64,000 bases of DNA from Paramicrosporidium saccamoebae (taxonomy: Eukaryota; Rozellomycota), in contig MTSL01000168.1 in NCBI GenBank assembly GCA_002794465.1, positions 24,001 through 88,000 of the forward strand, in the 5' to 3' direction. Position numbers and translations under genes: made by a program. Positions 46,471 through 56,285 of the stretch are shown piece by piece (positions within the stretch are counted from its first letter, which is position 1; the number at the start of each line of letters is the position of its first letter). The notes beneath the pieces are model-generated. The model made no database searches. It was given only the letters and a program-made list of their open reading frames with translations, and was not told the DNA's origin.

Positions 46471-47949
46471 TTAATGACGGTTCGCTGTAGCCAGTTTAAT
46501 CTTCTCCTTTAGAGCAGGAGAGATTGGATCTGCAACTTTAGGGAGGCGCTCCCAATTAGCCATGGCGGTTTTGCGAATGTCGTCAAATGACCTTTTTAGG
46601 GTGACCGGTCCATGGTCATAGTAAACTTGCAGCAATTCAGGCCCCTCTGGCTCTTGTCCCAGCGGATGGACCATTGGCACCCCGATAGCATTCTTTTTCA
46701 CGGAAAACAGGCCAGGCAAGCTGAACTTTTGAACGTCAGTTTTGGGAGTCTTGCACACATCACGGGAAGCACCATCAGCATCCCGGACGAACGAAAGTTT
46801 TGTGGCAAAACTCATCGTGTCTCTGTGGATCTTATGAAGTAGATTTGATCCCATTCCAAAGACAACATTTTGCGCAGAGTACCCAGAACTCAAGACCCCC
46901 TCAATGATCCGTTGAATTTGATTGTAATCTATCCCATCACCCTGAACCACGCCACATCCTCTTAAAACTTTAAATCCCAGCGAGTTGACATCTGATCCAA
47001 ACACTCTGTCTGCAGCCACCAAGGCATCCAGGACAGCCTGTAGTGAATCTCCAGAGTCTGGTCTTAGCACCATGAACCCGCCGCTCTTTAATTTGAAAGA
47101 CTCGATCACTGTGGGAAGCACTACCTCTAATGCATTTGCATAATCATAAGAGTCCATGACACATGCAAAGGCACCGTCTCCAAATTGCTCCATTGTCTGT
47201 AGGATTGCCTCTCTTTCCGAGCCAAAAGCAGTCATGACGGAATGCTCTGTTGCCGGAATTGATTGGCCTACCGGTCTGCCTTCGTTTAGATGGAACTGCA
47301 CATGAGCAGCAGCTGCTGCCGTATCAGTACCCGTAAAGCTGAGCAAATGAGCAGTGCCACCAATAATGGCCTGTTCAACGCATGTGCAGCCGCGGAAGCC
47401 GAAATCGTGCAGTCGACTATCGAGAAGGTAGTGCATTTCAAGCTCCACAGACTGATGGAATGCCACCTCAATTAGGTCGCGAATGCGACGAGACAGCGTG
47501 GCGACAGTGGTAGGATACCAGACCATGGTAAGAAGCGTCTCCATCCACGTAACCAGTCCCGCAAACTCTTCCGTAGCAGTGACCGTATACACTGGCGTAT
47601 GTGGATAAATCACCTCCCCCTCCGATAAGCCAGTAACCTTAATAGGGAACCAGCCGTCATGCTCATCGATAATCCTTTGGAACAACTCACGGGGGAACGG
47701 ATAGGCGCCATACCCAACATTGTGGGTGGAAAAGAATGAACAAGAGTCTTCCAAGTCTGACTGTGTCCATCTTCTTTCCAAATACTTTTCCACAATATAC
47801 CGCATCCCGTAGAACAATATCCGCTGGTCCGTCAAATCCCTCTCAAACGAACAGCGAAATTCGCCATATGCTACGCGTTCTTTGGCCGGTGGATATAGGA
47901 ACGGATGAGAGGCCTTGTAAGAGTCTGTCAAAACCCCAATTGGAATCAT
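46471..47949 (-). CDS. NAMPT: Nicotinamide phosphoribosyltransferase
   Basis: 492 residues, the usual NAMPT length. The start VLTDSYKASHPFLYPP and the active-site blocks are intact: LHDFGFRGCTCVEQAIIGGT, the FTGTDTAAAAAH region (Asp for nicotinamide binding), SIPATEHSVMTAFG with the catalytic His, LRPDSGDSLQ with the phosphoribose-binding Arg and Asp, and VVFGMGSNLLHKIHRD. It makes NMN from nicotinamide and PRPP. Yeasts and most well-known fungi salvage through nicotinamidase instead, so this one-step route is notable. Confidence 0.95.
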   Translation of the reverse strand: MIPIGVLTDSYKASHPFLYPPAKERVAYGEFRCSFERDLTDQRILFYGMRYIVEKYLERRWTQSDLEDSCSFFSTHNVGYGAYPFPRELFQRIIDEHDGWFPIKVTGLSEGEVIYPHTPVYTVTATEEFAGLVTWMETLLTMVWYPTTVATLSRRIRDLIEVAFHQSVELEMHYLLDSRLHDFGFRGCTCVEQAIIGGTAHLLSFTGTDTAAAAAHVQFHLNEGRPVGQSIPATEHSVMTAFGSEREAILQTMEQFGDGAFACVMDSYDYANALEVVLPTVIESFKLKSGGFMVLRPDSGDSLQAVLDALVAADRVFGSDVNSLGFKVLRGCGVVQGDGIDYNQIQRIIEGVLSSGYSAQNVVFGMGSNLLHKIHRDTMSFATKLSFVRDADGASRDVCKTPKTDVQKFSLPGLFSVKKNAIGVPMVHPLGQEPEGPELLQVYYDHGPVTLKRSFDDIRKTAMANWERLPKVADPISPALKEKIKLATANRH

Positions 47950-48141
47950 GCTCTTTACGAAAAGACGGTAAGATGTGTTAGGTTAGGTAGTGTGTCCAAG
48001 GACTAGGGGTAAATGGCTTTTGTTTCCAACTCCCCAAAATTGGAAACAAAGACTCTTTAATGGGGTTTTGATCTGTAGATATACACACACACACTCACAC
48101 AGGCTCCATTCGCATCGTAATAGTTTTATTATACAGGCAAT

Positions 48142-50168
48142 TTAAGGACGGTGTAGTTTAGTCAACTGTCCGAGGAACTCTTCGCCAGTAAGCAGTTCAG
48201 TGGACCCAAAGGTGAGATTCAACTTTAGCTGCTTCTTTCGAAGAAACTCTTCCACATGGTTGTATTCCGTATAATTGGATCCACCCACAATAAAAACTAT
48301 TAGCTGGTTGAATGCGGATCTTTGCACCGAGGCTGTCTGAGCACGACCACGATCCCGAGACGCTTTGGGATCAAAGATGGTAAACTGATCGTCTTTGGGA
48401 GTGGTGGCGCTTGTAAAGGTATTTCTGAGCGCTGAGGCTGTCCCTGTTGCCGCACCAGTAGCCGCCTCAATTGCAGAATCAACCAGCTTGGTCAGTGGGG
48501 TGTCTGCAGACTCGGGGAGAAGATTCCTCACTCCGCTCAACATGTTTCCCAGTACGCCGCCAGAGATGCGACTGCCAAAACTCTGCAAAAAGTCGCCTCC
48601 AGTCTTGGGGGCGGCTGCGGCAGTGTGCTGGACTGCCTTGGCTGACATTTTCTTGAATGCCTTGATCTTTTTGCAATACTCTAGTGCGCTTAGGTCACAC
48701 TCTGCCTCCCGAAGACAAACTTCGTAAAGTGCCATGTCCTCTTTGCTGACCTCTTCCTGCGCAAAGAAATAAACCAAGAACAGACGCATCTTGTCAGCTG
48801 CTGCCCCCTCTTTGGATCTTAGCACTTCAACCATCTTTGCTTTGGATAGCTCTGCTACCTCTTGCTCCATATGGAACAGATTGCCCAGATCGCGAACTTT
48901 AATCTTTTCTAAAAGCGCAGTTGACATTTGGAGATGACTATCAATGATACGCTTCCTCTCTTGCATTTCAGGAAGCACACTAATGGCTACTTTGAGATCA
49001 TCGGCCGTCATCATGGCGCCAGCATTGCTCAGATCATCAACGTTCTCCAAATCGGCCACTCCGGTGTTGTTTCTTGTCAGCTGTTGCTTATCTTGCTTGT
49101 AAGTATTCAGAGCAACGTCGACATTTTCAGCAACATTTGGAAAGGGCAGAGATGCATTCTGCTGCCAAAAAGTGTCCTTTACGTCAATGTCAAACACTTT
49201 GGTCTCCATACTTCCAGACTCGTTGCGTACAATGGACACTCGATTGAAACGCATTCCAAGCACGTCATGGACTAGGGCATTGTAGGTCGATGTGTGTCGC
49301 AGCAAAGTGGGCACATCAAAGTTACGATCCAGCAACAACATCAATGGACGTTGAATAGAATCTTCAACCACGAGATCAGATTGAGACCCGAGAAAGGTTG
49401 TTCGGGCATTTGCCAAATAATTCCTGATGCGAGTATCAAGTTTTTCTCCCAAGGATTCGGCCGCCGTTCCCTTGCTGGTGTAGATGAGCGGCGGCTGGCC
49501 TCCCATAGTCAGCAAGACTGAAAAGATGCCAGCGCTGGCGTGCTCAAGTGTGGTGTCAATTAGGGTATCTGACGAGGAGGCGTCATTCAAGGTCACAAAG
49601 GCTTCTGGCATGTTCAGGGAGAACATGTTCCTCTCCAAAGTAATATAATTCAAATATTGATCGAAAATCTATGGGTCAGCACACACGTCATTGGTACTTT
49701 TGCGATTAGACCCGAGGCATTGGATTGAACCGAATTATAGGCCAAGTCTTCCAGTAGGGCCCTTGGAATGGACGACGTGAAATTCAAGTAGTAAGACTCG
49801 TAGAGATTGGCTTGCAAGTCCTGACAAATCCTCGCAATATTCTCGGCAGTTGGTTCCACAAAATAGACCGCCGGAACATCAGTAATAGCCTGTCTATCGC
49901 TCTGCAACTGCAGATAGAGCGTAACACCATGGTCCCGCAAGTCGTTGACCTTCATTACTGGCGATAGAATCCTCTGACCGGCGGCATCCAGGACAAGCAC
50001 CTTCCAGGCCGACGTCTCCTGTGGAGAATTCACAGTGCCCAGTCCGCCAACCACGTCTTCTTGGCTTTTGGTGGCATTAAAGTGTAGCATATCAATAACT
50101 AGACTGCGTTGAAGGTCTCGGAGATTGCGAAATGACATTTTTGGTGTTTCGGACACGGTTGTTACCAT
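48142..50168 (-). CDS. SLY1: Sec1/Munc18 protein SLY1 (ER-Golgi)
   Basis: Exons 49698-50168 and 48142-49668 with a 29-nt intron (49669-49697, GTACCA...CATAG, GCTGAC near the 3' end). The joined frame reads AKIFDQYLNYITLERNMF and gives 665 residues. Conserved blocks: WKVLVLDAAGQRILSPVMKV, DVPAVYFVEPTAENIARICQ, LYESYYLNFTSSIPRALLED, RPLMLLLDRNFDVPTLLRHT, and FIVGGSNYTEYNHVEEF. Length matches SLY1/SCFD1 (640-666). It binds Sed5-type SNAREs. The start ATG at 50168 follows an upstream GTG that I do not use. Confidence 0.94.
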
Positions 50169-50412
50169 TGACACCCCCGTCTAAATAGTTTTGATTTAAA
50201 ACATGATTTCGAGGCGGCCTGGTATGTTGAGGGTAATAGTCTATAACGGCGCCTTTAATAAAGAAATGCTCTCGCCAACAGAAGTGTTTTGATTCGTGGT
50301 ACTGATCCGTAGTTATACCATCTTACATTTACAATCTAAACTGGATGGCCGGACATTAGGCCTCTCATACCCGGTTATTTCTTCTCACTCATTTTATATA
50401 ATGCAATTTAAA

Positions 50413-50505
50413 AACATTCACTGGTATAGTAGCGTCTAAAAAATCACACTTGCATAGTAATGTCTAAAACCATCCACTTGCATAGTGATATCTAAAAATA
50501 TCCAT
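50413..50505. repeat. Three tandem repeats of about 29 bp
   Basis: Units contain CACTTGCATAGTAATGTCTA and AAACCATC variants. They lie in the 449 bp space between the divergent SLY1 and REEP starts, a stretch with no gene seen. Confidence 0.7.
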
Positions 50506-50617
50506 TTTCAAGCCATTCCCACAGTAATGACCAATAGACAAAAGTAAGGTTGTTTGTTTCCGTGTTTATTTCCGTGTTCATTTCTCATTGGCCGCCAGAG
50601 GTTGCGCAAGCCAGCCA

Positions 50618-51230
50618 ATGCTCCCTTCACTCTTCTCTCGTCTCTTGCAGTACTTTTCTCTTCCATTGCTCACAATGCAGATCAGCAATAGCTCATGTGT
50701 ATCCTGCGTATCGCTCCTACCAGGCGCTGCAGCGTCAACGGCCAGATGAAATTGGCTCATGGCTTACGTATTGGATGGTGCTCGGTGCTTTCCATTCAGC
50801 GGAATGCATGACAGATTCTTTCGTCTGGTGGTACACATTAATTGTGGTTTTAATGACGGATAGGATGCCATTCTATGACGAATGCAAGATACTCATAATA
50901 CTGTGGCTGGTGATGCCCAGTGGACAGGTAGTCCGTCCACCATAATTGACAATTTAGGGTGCCCAAAGCATCTACAGAGCCTACATGCAACCCTTCCTGG
51001 CACGTCACCAGGCGCAAATTGAGAATACCGCCAACGAGTGGAGTCGGCGCGCGCAGACATTTGTGGGCACAACCGTCACCGAGTTTGTGCAGCGCGTGAA
51101 CACGTATATACGCGAGCTTGCCGCGCAACAGTCCGAAGTAGTCACTGTGACGCCAATTGGTGATTTCGACGACATATCATCGGCTGGTCCGAGGATCGTA
51201 GAGATTACGGAAAGCCCAAAGAAGAAGTAA
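50618..51230 (+). CDS. REEP/HVA22/Yop1-family ER-shaping protein
   Basis: Four exons: 50618-50649, 50681-50830, 50864-50927, 50958-51230; introns of 31, 33 and 30 nt, all GTA...AG. The 172-residue product starts MLPSLFSRLLQSAIAHVYPA and continues YRSYQALQRQRPDEIGSWLT, then YWMVLGAFHSAECMTDSFVW, MPFYDECKILIILWLVMP, GAQSIYRAYMQPFLARHQAQ. This matches REEP1-4/HVA22 block by block, including the first 25 residues, which only the splice recovers. The C-terminal 60 residues are an amphipathic helix plus a charged tail. It bends tubular ER membrane. Intron 2 is 33 nt with no in-frame stop. Confidence 0.9.
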
Positions 51231-51435
51231 ACCGTGCGACCTAATAAATTGGAGTGAAAATCGTAATGTTAATGGGAGAGCAAAAGGTACGAGAGGGTGT
51301 ATACGTGGTATAGTAGACTGATCGACAGGTTCCTTATTAGTAGTGCCGCTCCAATCTAACCAGTATACTATCGACAGACCCGGATTAATAGTACGAAAAT
51401 TATCTTTCTGCCTATCAAGATACATGATATGAATA

Positions 51436-51587
51436 GTGTCGCGTAGTGGTGACAATACCACGGCCCAAGTCGTGCGGAAGCCCGTCCACTGCCAATCCTA
51501 GAACAGTCTGGATACACATCTTATTGTCCTCAAATATTCAGCTAATCGATCCACTCTGGCACACAAATATGTCTTCTCCAAACTAGG
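51436..51587 (-). repeat. Dispersed repeat, copy 2
   Basis: Inverted copy of the family also at 15377, 56036 and 62887. It has CGTAGTGG, CCAAGTCGTGCGGAAGCCC, GTCCACTGCCAATCCTAG, CTGGATACACATC and CACACAAATATGTCTTCTCC. About 80% identical by eye to copy 3. The whole stretch 51231-51764 holds no gene. Confidence 0.85.
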
Positions 51588-51764
51588 AAACTATCCTTAA
51601 ATACCCAACCAACCAATCCTCAAGGTCACAAATAGTACCACACATTATATTTACGAGCCAGAGATTCCAATAGTCTTTTTACTACAAACTCTACAAATAT
51701 AGAAAGAATCAAAACGCCCTGCTAAAAGAGCTTTACTACAAACTTTACAAAGAGCAATTACTTA

Positions 51765-52404
51765 ATGTTAAGCCGGAGGATTGTCTACAAGTTCTCTACG
51801 TTGCCCTTCCGGGATGAGTTAGTGACATTATTGCAAACTGAGAAGTTTGAAAGGACTGAGGCAGAGAAAATGATAGATGCCATCGACGCTGCAGTTCAAG
51901 AATCGTAAATGCTTGCATTATTATCATTAACGTTGTTAGCATTGGCAGGGAATCAGCTAGCCACATCCAGTTTGACGAGTATCAGCGAGTATGAGATTTT
52001 CCAATGTCTGTAATGTGGCATAGTTAGTACACGCATATCAAGAGAGGGTGGAACATGAGCGACGCGAACTGCTCAAGACTGAAACGCTCGGCAACACTGC
52101 ACTGAACAAGGACTATGAATTTTTGCTTGGGGAAATTAGTCGTACTCAACAGAGGATCAAAGAAGAGACACAGCATCTGGAGAGTAGCGTCAAGCTCGAC
52201 TTGAATTTGGAAAGGAAGAGGAGAGCCGATTTGATGGCAGAGGTTGATGGAAAGGCTGCCGAGGTCGGGAGATATCTTGGCCAAAAGACTGAGGAGATTC
52301 AGAAGAATCTTCAGGCAGTATCACGACAGGCCATGACTGCAATAGGATCATCAGCAGCCGCCCTTCTATTCGGCTTTCTTGTTTATAAACTTTCTCAGAA
52401 TTAA
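51765..52404 (+). CDS. MCUR1/CCDC90/Fmp32-family mitochondrial inner-membrane protein
   Basis: Three exons: 51765-51904, 51940-51988, 52024-52404; two introns of 35 nt (GTAAAT...GTTAG and GTATGA...CATAG). The 189-residue product has a short basic N-terminus (LSRRIVYKFSTL), the family head domain FRDELVTLLQTEKFERTEAE, a coiled coil, the family signature VKLDLNLERKRRADLMAEVD and a C-terminal transmembrane segment (AIGSSAAALLFGFLVYKL). In yeast the homologue assists complex IV assembly; in animals MCUR1 acts with the calcium uniporter. The exon 2 join is supported by frame and by the family match on both sides. Confidence 0.85.
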
Positions 52405-52628
52405 ATTGTTTGGTGAGAGATGACATGTATATTAGACAGTATCGGCTTATAATTGATGGTCACGGCTCGGGTAGCTACCTCACGATCCGGTGTGTTGAGG
52501 GTGGTGGACTATAAAGGTGTCACATACTCTAATAAAGCAATCCTTTCCCCTCACTAACACAACTATATAACCCCTCCCTTGAACCTCGCTATTGTCGCGC
52601 CTGCAGGGGGTTCCTAGAGCATTTTAGA

Positions 52629-53732
52629 ATGTCAGTAGTCGAAAAGATTCGCGAGGTTGAGGCTGAAATGGCACGTACCCAGAAGAACAAGGCTACGGCC
52701 TACCATCTGGGTACTCTAAAGGCCAAACTGGCAAAGTTACGTCGCGAGTTGCTGACCCCCAAGGGTGGCGGTGGTGGTGCCGCAGAGGTGGGTTTTGACG
52801 TGGCCAAGACGGGAGTGGCTCGCATCGGCTTTGTGGGCTTTCCATCTGTGGGAAAAAGTACGCTGATGAGCAAACTGACAGGAACATTTTCTGCCGTGGC
52901 CGAATACGAATTCACCACGCTAACGACAGTTCCCGGAGTGCTCCACTACAAGGGAGCCAAGATTCAAATGTTGGACTTGCCGGGTATCATTGAAGGCGCC
53001 AAAGATGGACGTGGACGTGGTCGACAGGTAATTGCAGTAGCCAGAACTTGTTCCCTGATATACATTGTGTTGGACGTCCTCAAGCCACTGACGCATAAAC
53101 GGATTATTGAACGAGAGTTGGAGGGATTTGGAGTTCGACTTAATCAAAAGCCCCCGAACATCTCCCTTCGCAAAAAGGACAAGGGAGGAATCTCCATTAC
53201 GGCCATGTCTCCGTTGACTCATATGGACAATGATGCCATCAAGGCCATTCTGGGAGAGTACAAGATGCACAATGTGGATCTCGTGTTCCGCTGTGATGCC
53301 ACAGCCGACGATCTTATTGATGTCATTGAAGGAAATCGCATCTATGTGCCGTGTGTCTACGTGCTCAACAAGATTGATCAGCTGACAATTGAAGAGCTTG
53401 ATTTAATCTACAAGATTCCCCACGCCGTCCCCGTCTCGGGGCATCACGAGTGGAACTTTGACGATTTGCTCGAGATGAGCTGGAAATATCTTGATCTGGT
53501 GCGCATCTACACGAAACCCAAGGGACAATTGCCTGATTATACAGCACCCGTAGTGCTACGAAGCACCCGCAGGACTGTCGAGGATTTCTGTAATAATATC
53601 CACAAGGGCATCATGAACCAGTTCAAGTGTGCGTTGGTATGGGGCGCGTCCTGCAAACATAACCCGCAGCGAGTTGGCAAGGACCATGTGCTTGAAGACG
53701 AGGATGTCGTTCAGATTATCAAAAAGATTTAA
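52629..53732 (+). CDS. RBG1: Developmentally regulated GTP-binding protein 1
   Basis: 367 residues, the standard DRG1/Rbg1 length. The N-terminal helix-turn-helix ([20 protein letters not shown]) is followed by G1 [13 protein letters not shown]2 [14 protein letters not shown]3 [20 protein letters not shown], a long S5D2L insertion and G4 VLNKIDQL, then a C-terminal TGS domain ([33 protein letters not shown]). It associates with translating ribosomes and a DFRP partner. Confidence 0.97.
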   Translation: MSVVEKIREVEAEMARTQKNKATAYHLGTLKAKLAKLRRELLTPKGGGGGAAEVGFDVAKTGVARIGFVGFPSVGKSTLMSKLTGTFSAVAEYEFTTLTTVPGVLHYKGAKIQMLDLPGIIEGAKDGRGRGRQVIAVARTCSLIYIVLDVLKPLTHKRIIERELEGFGVRLNQKPPNISLRKKDKGGISITAMSPLTHMDNDAIKAILGEYKMHNVDLVFRCDATADDLIDVIEGNRIYVPCVYVLNKIDQLTIEELDLIYKIPHAVPVSGHHEWNFDDLLEMSWKYLDLVRIYTKPKGQLPDYTAPVVLRSTRRTVEDFCNNIHKGIMNQFKCALVWGASCKHNPQRVGKDHVLEDEDVVQIIKKI

Positions 53733-53850
53733 TACAATAAACTGTGATCGACTAGACGTGAGGTTTGTAATAGGGACCCTTGATCCAGGCTTTGGATTTT
53801 GCAAGTACTCCAGCTCGCACAAGTGTTATTGTTGATGAGCGAATTATTTT

Positions 53851-54065
53851 TATTAAAGTATGTAGCATCTAGGCTACCACCCTCGGCACACTGAATTATG
53901 GGATCGCCATCTGGGTTGGACTCTTCAATCGCAAGTGGTTACTCTTTAACAAGGTCCCATCACTAACTTCACAGCTCTATTAAAGTATGTGGCGTATAGA
54001 CTACCACCCTCGGCACACTGGACTGTGGGGTCACTATCTAGGCTGAATTCCTCAATTGCCCAACA
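53851..54065. repeat. Direct repeat pair of about 85 bp
   Basis: 53851-53935 and 53979-54065 share TATTAAAGTATGTRGC, CTACCACCCTCGGCACACTG, GGRTC, CATCTGGG or TATCTAGG, and CTCAAT. The pair fills the 484 bp between DRG1 and the first hydrolase gene. The end of each copy loosely resembles the start of the second hydrolase gene at 56286, so they may be remnants of its 5' flank (weak inference). Confidence 0.7.
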
Positions 54066-54216
54066 GCTACTGGTATTACCCTTCACTCACATTAGGCTTC
54101 GTTTTTTGCTTAAACATTGGATTAATGCTGCCGTTTATGCTGCACACTCCACAAATCCTACCCTCGTGACGGCCATCGTGACTAGATCTCCACTAAGCCA
54201 GGGTTAGAGTGTTAAC

Positions 54217-55973
54217 ATGACAGACTATGAGGCCAAGCTTTCCTCTAGAAACCCTACGGTCGAGTGGGAGCTCTTTGCCCAAGCAGACTGGCTATCCAAC
54301 GGATTTGAAAACCATAGTGGTAAAATCATCGTACCTTCGGATTATGACAACCCCGGCAAAGGGACATTTTCGCTGTACATCAGACGCTATACAAAGCCCA
54401 GCAGGGATCCCGTCGCGCATATTATCCTACTCGCCGGTGGGCCAGGCTATAGCGGAATGGTAAACAGAAATACTGCAATAAGACTGGTAACTAAATACGG
54501 TGTACAAGTGGCCGTGTACGCTGTAGATCATCGAGGATTAGGTGTTTCGGGGGCATTTCCATCGACAGAGAATCTACACAGCCTTGGAGCCGAGAAACTC
54601 TTGAGAATAACTAATCAGGGTCAGTTTGATATCAAAGATTTAACCATGACAAATGCAGCATTAGATGTATCTATGCTTGCCATGGCAATACGATCAAAAG
54701 TAGGCACCACAGCCCGAATCCTCCTGCACGGGTATTCGTATGGTTCCCGATGGGCCCACCATGCCGTGCAACTGACGCCAAACCTATTTAACAGTGCCTT
54801 TCTCGGATGTGTTCCTCTAATTTCAGGAGCGAAGCACAAAAGTAGTTTGGTTGGCCTGGCTGAAATGTGCGCCAAAGACGAGTTTTGTCGTCGCAAGATG
54901 GGAGGCAATGCTTATGCAGCCATGAGCCTGGCTGTCCGAAATCTGGGCAATGCAAATTATAATGCGTGCACAGAGTTGTTCCACGAGCATCTCAGCGGAT
55001 ATTTGTATGGCACGATTGGGGAACGCACTGCCAACGTTTCACTGTTCTTCGATAAAATACTGAGAGATCACCCGGATCAGTTTTCATCAAGCAGGAATTT
55101 CCGGACGCAGCAGCTCATGCTCCCATTTCTGATGGCCACCGAAAAGTGTGTCAACAAGACGGAATACCGTGACAAAGTACTGCGGCCAATGCTCAAGCTC
55201 GGCACACCAGATTATCTGCAACACCAAACAAATGGCCCTATGGATGATACAGAGCTTAATCACCTGGTGAACGCTGTAATTTTCCTTGACGCGGATTTTC
55301 AAGACTTCCGAAATGACAAATTTATACCACCTGCTGATCACGCAGACTTGCATCCGAGTGTGGCCCTACAATCCTTCTTCTATCCACTATGGGAGGTGCT
55401 GAAACAACGGCTGAGTGGCCGCAAGCTCTCTAATGAACGCCCGGCCGTGTCCAGCAAAACTGACATATATATTCTGGCCAGCCGGATGGACCTGAACACT
55501 ACCTACATGCCGGCGTGGTCCCTTTTCAATCTCATCACTACTCCGACAAAAAAGTGGCTCTTGTTTGATAACCGCGATCATGATGGACACGAAGGAGACT
55601 GCCATGATCGGTTGGAGGAAGAAGCCATCTTTGGGGGGGGGTGGGTGGCTATAACTATGAGCATTGTGTGCGCAGGACTGATGCAGAATACAAACTGGAT
55701 TGGACCTTTAGTACAATGGGCGAGTATGCGGGAATGTGGGATTGCGTCCCCGACAGCACAGATTTACAAGTAGTCATGAACGATGTGCCAGTTTTTTTGG
55801 AGAGAGGGGCAAAGACAAGCCATCAGACTAGTGATATCTCTAGTGTCAGGATGATCTTTTTCGGAACTTTGGGGCTAGTCATGGTAGCCATGGCCGGTGT
55901 TCTTTTTTACAATTACAAAAAGGGTAAGACGAAAAAGTCATGCGTTGAGCAGCCCGAAATAAGCGTGCTATGA
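54217..55973 (+). CDS. S33-like alpha/beta hydrolase paralogue 1, frame broken at G9 tract
   Basis: The first frame runs 54217 to about 55640. The tail is in another frame ending at 55973. The break is at a run of nine G (55633-55641). In paralogue 2 the matching sequence is continuous (EAIFG, then CVRRTDAEYKLDW), so the tail here (CVRRTDAEYKLDWTFSTMGE) is original. A run of seven or ten would restore the frame. Domain features: HIILLAGGPGYSG (oxyanion), VYAVDHRGLGVSG, nucleophile LLHGYSYGSRWAHHAV, acid ILASRMDLNT, His in FDNRDHDGHEGDCHD, as in proline-iminopeptidase/TAP-like S33 enzymes. The tail has one transmembrane segment and a short basic end. No signal peptide is visible; a 5' exon is possible. 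Confidence 0.75.
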
Positions 55974-56035
55974 ATAATTTCAGCACTATTCTATATTTAG
56001 ACTGCAATTTTATGCAAATATACAAATTGTTTAAT

Positions 56036-56187
56036 CTTTCGCGTAGTGGGGATAAAATCACGACCCAAGTCGTGCGAAAACCCGTCCACTGCTAATCCTA
56101 GGATAGTATGGATACACGCCTCACTGCCCTCAAATACTCAGCTAACCGATCCACTCTGACACACAAATATGTCTTCTCCAAACTAGC
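56036..56187 (-). repeat. Dispersed repeat, copy 3
   Basis: Inverted copy: TTTCGCGTAGTGGGGATAAA, CCCAAGTCGTGCGAAAACCC, GTCCACTGCTAATCCTAGGA, ATGGATACACGCC, CACACAAATATGTCTTCTCC. With copy 2 it brackets MCUR1, DRG1 and hydrolase 1 in the same orientation. Confidence 0.85.
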
Positions 56188-56285
56188 GAATTACGGCCGA
56201 GTTAACATTGATAAAAAGGCCAATATCTCATTATCGACCTGCCAACTTGGGCTTCTAGTAGTACCCCGGAATCCAGGATTGACGG

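Noticed and set aside
53989-54207. 72-codon frame upstream of hydrolase 1 as a signal-peptide exon
   Set aside because: No hydrophobic N-terminus of signal type and no GTA...AG pair of 29-35 nt connecting it in frame.
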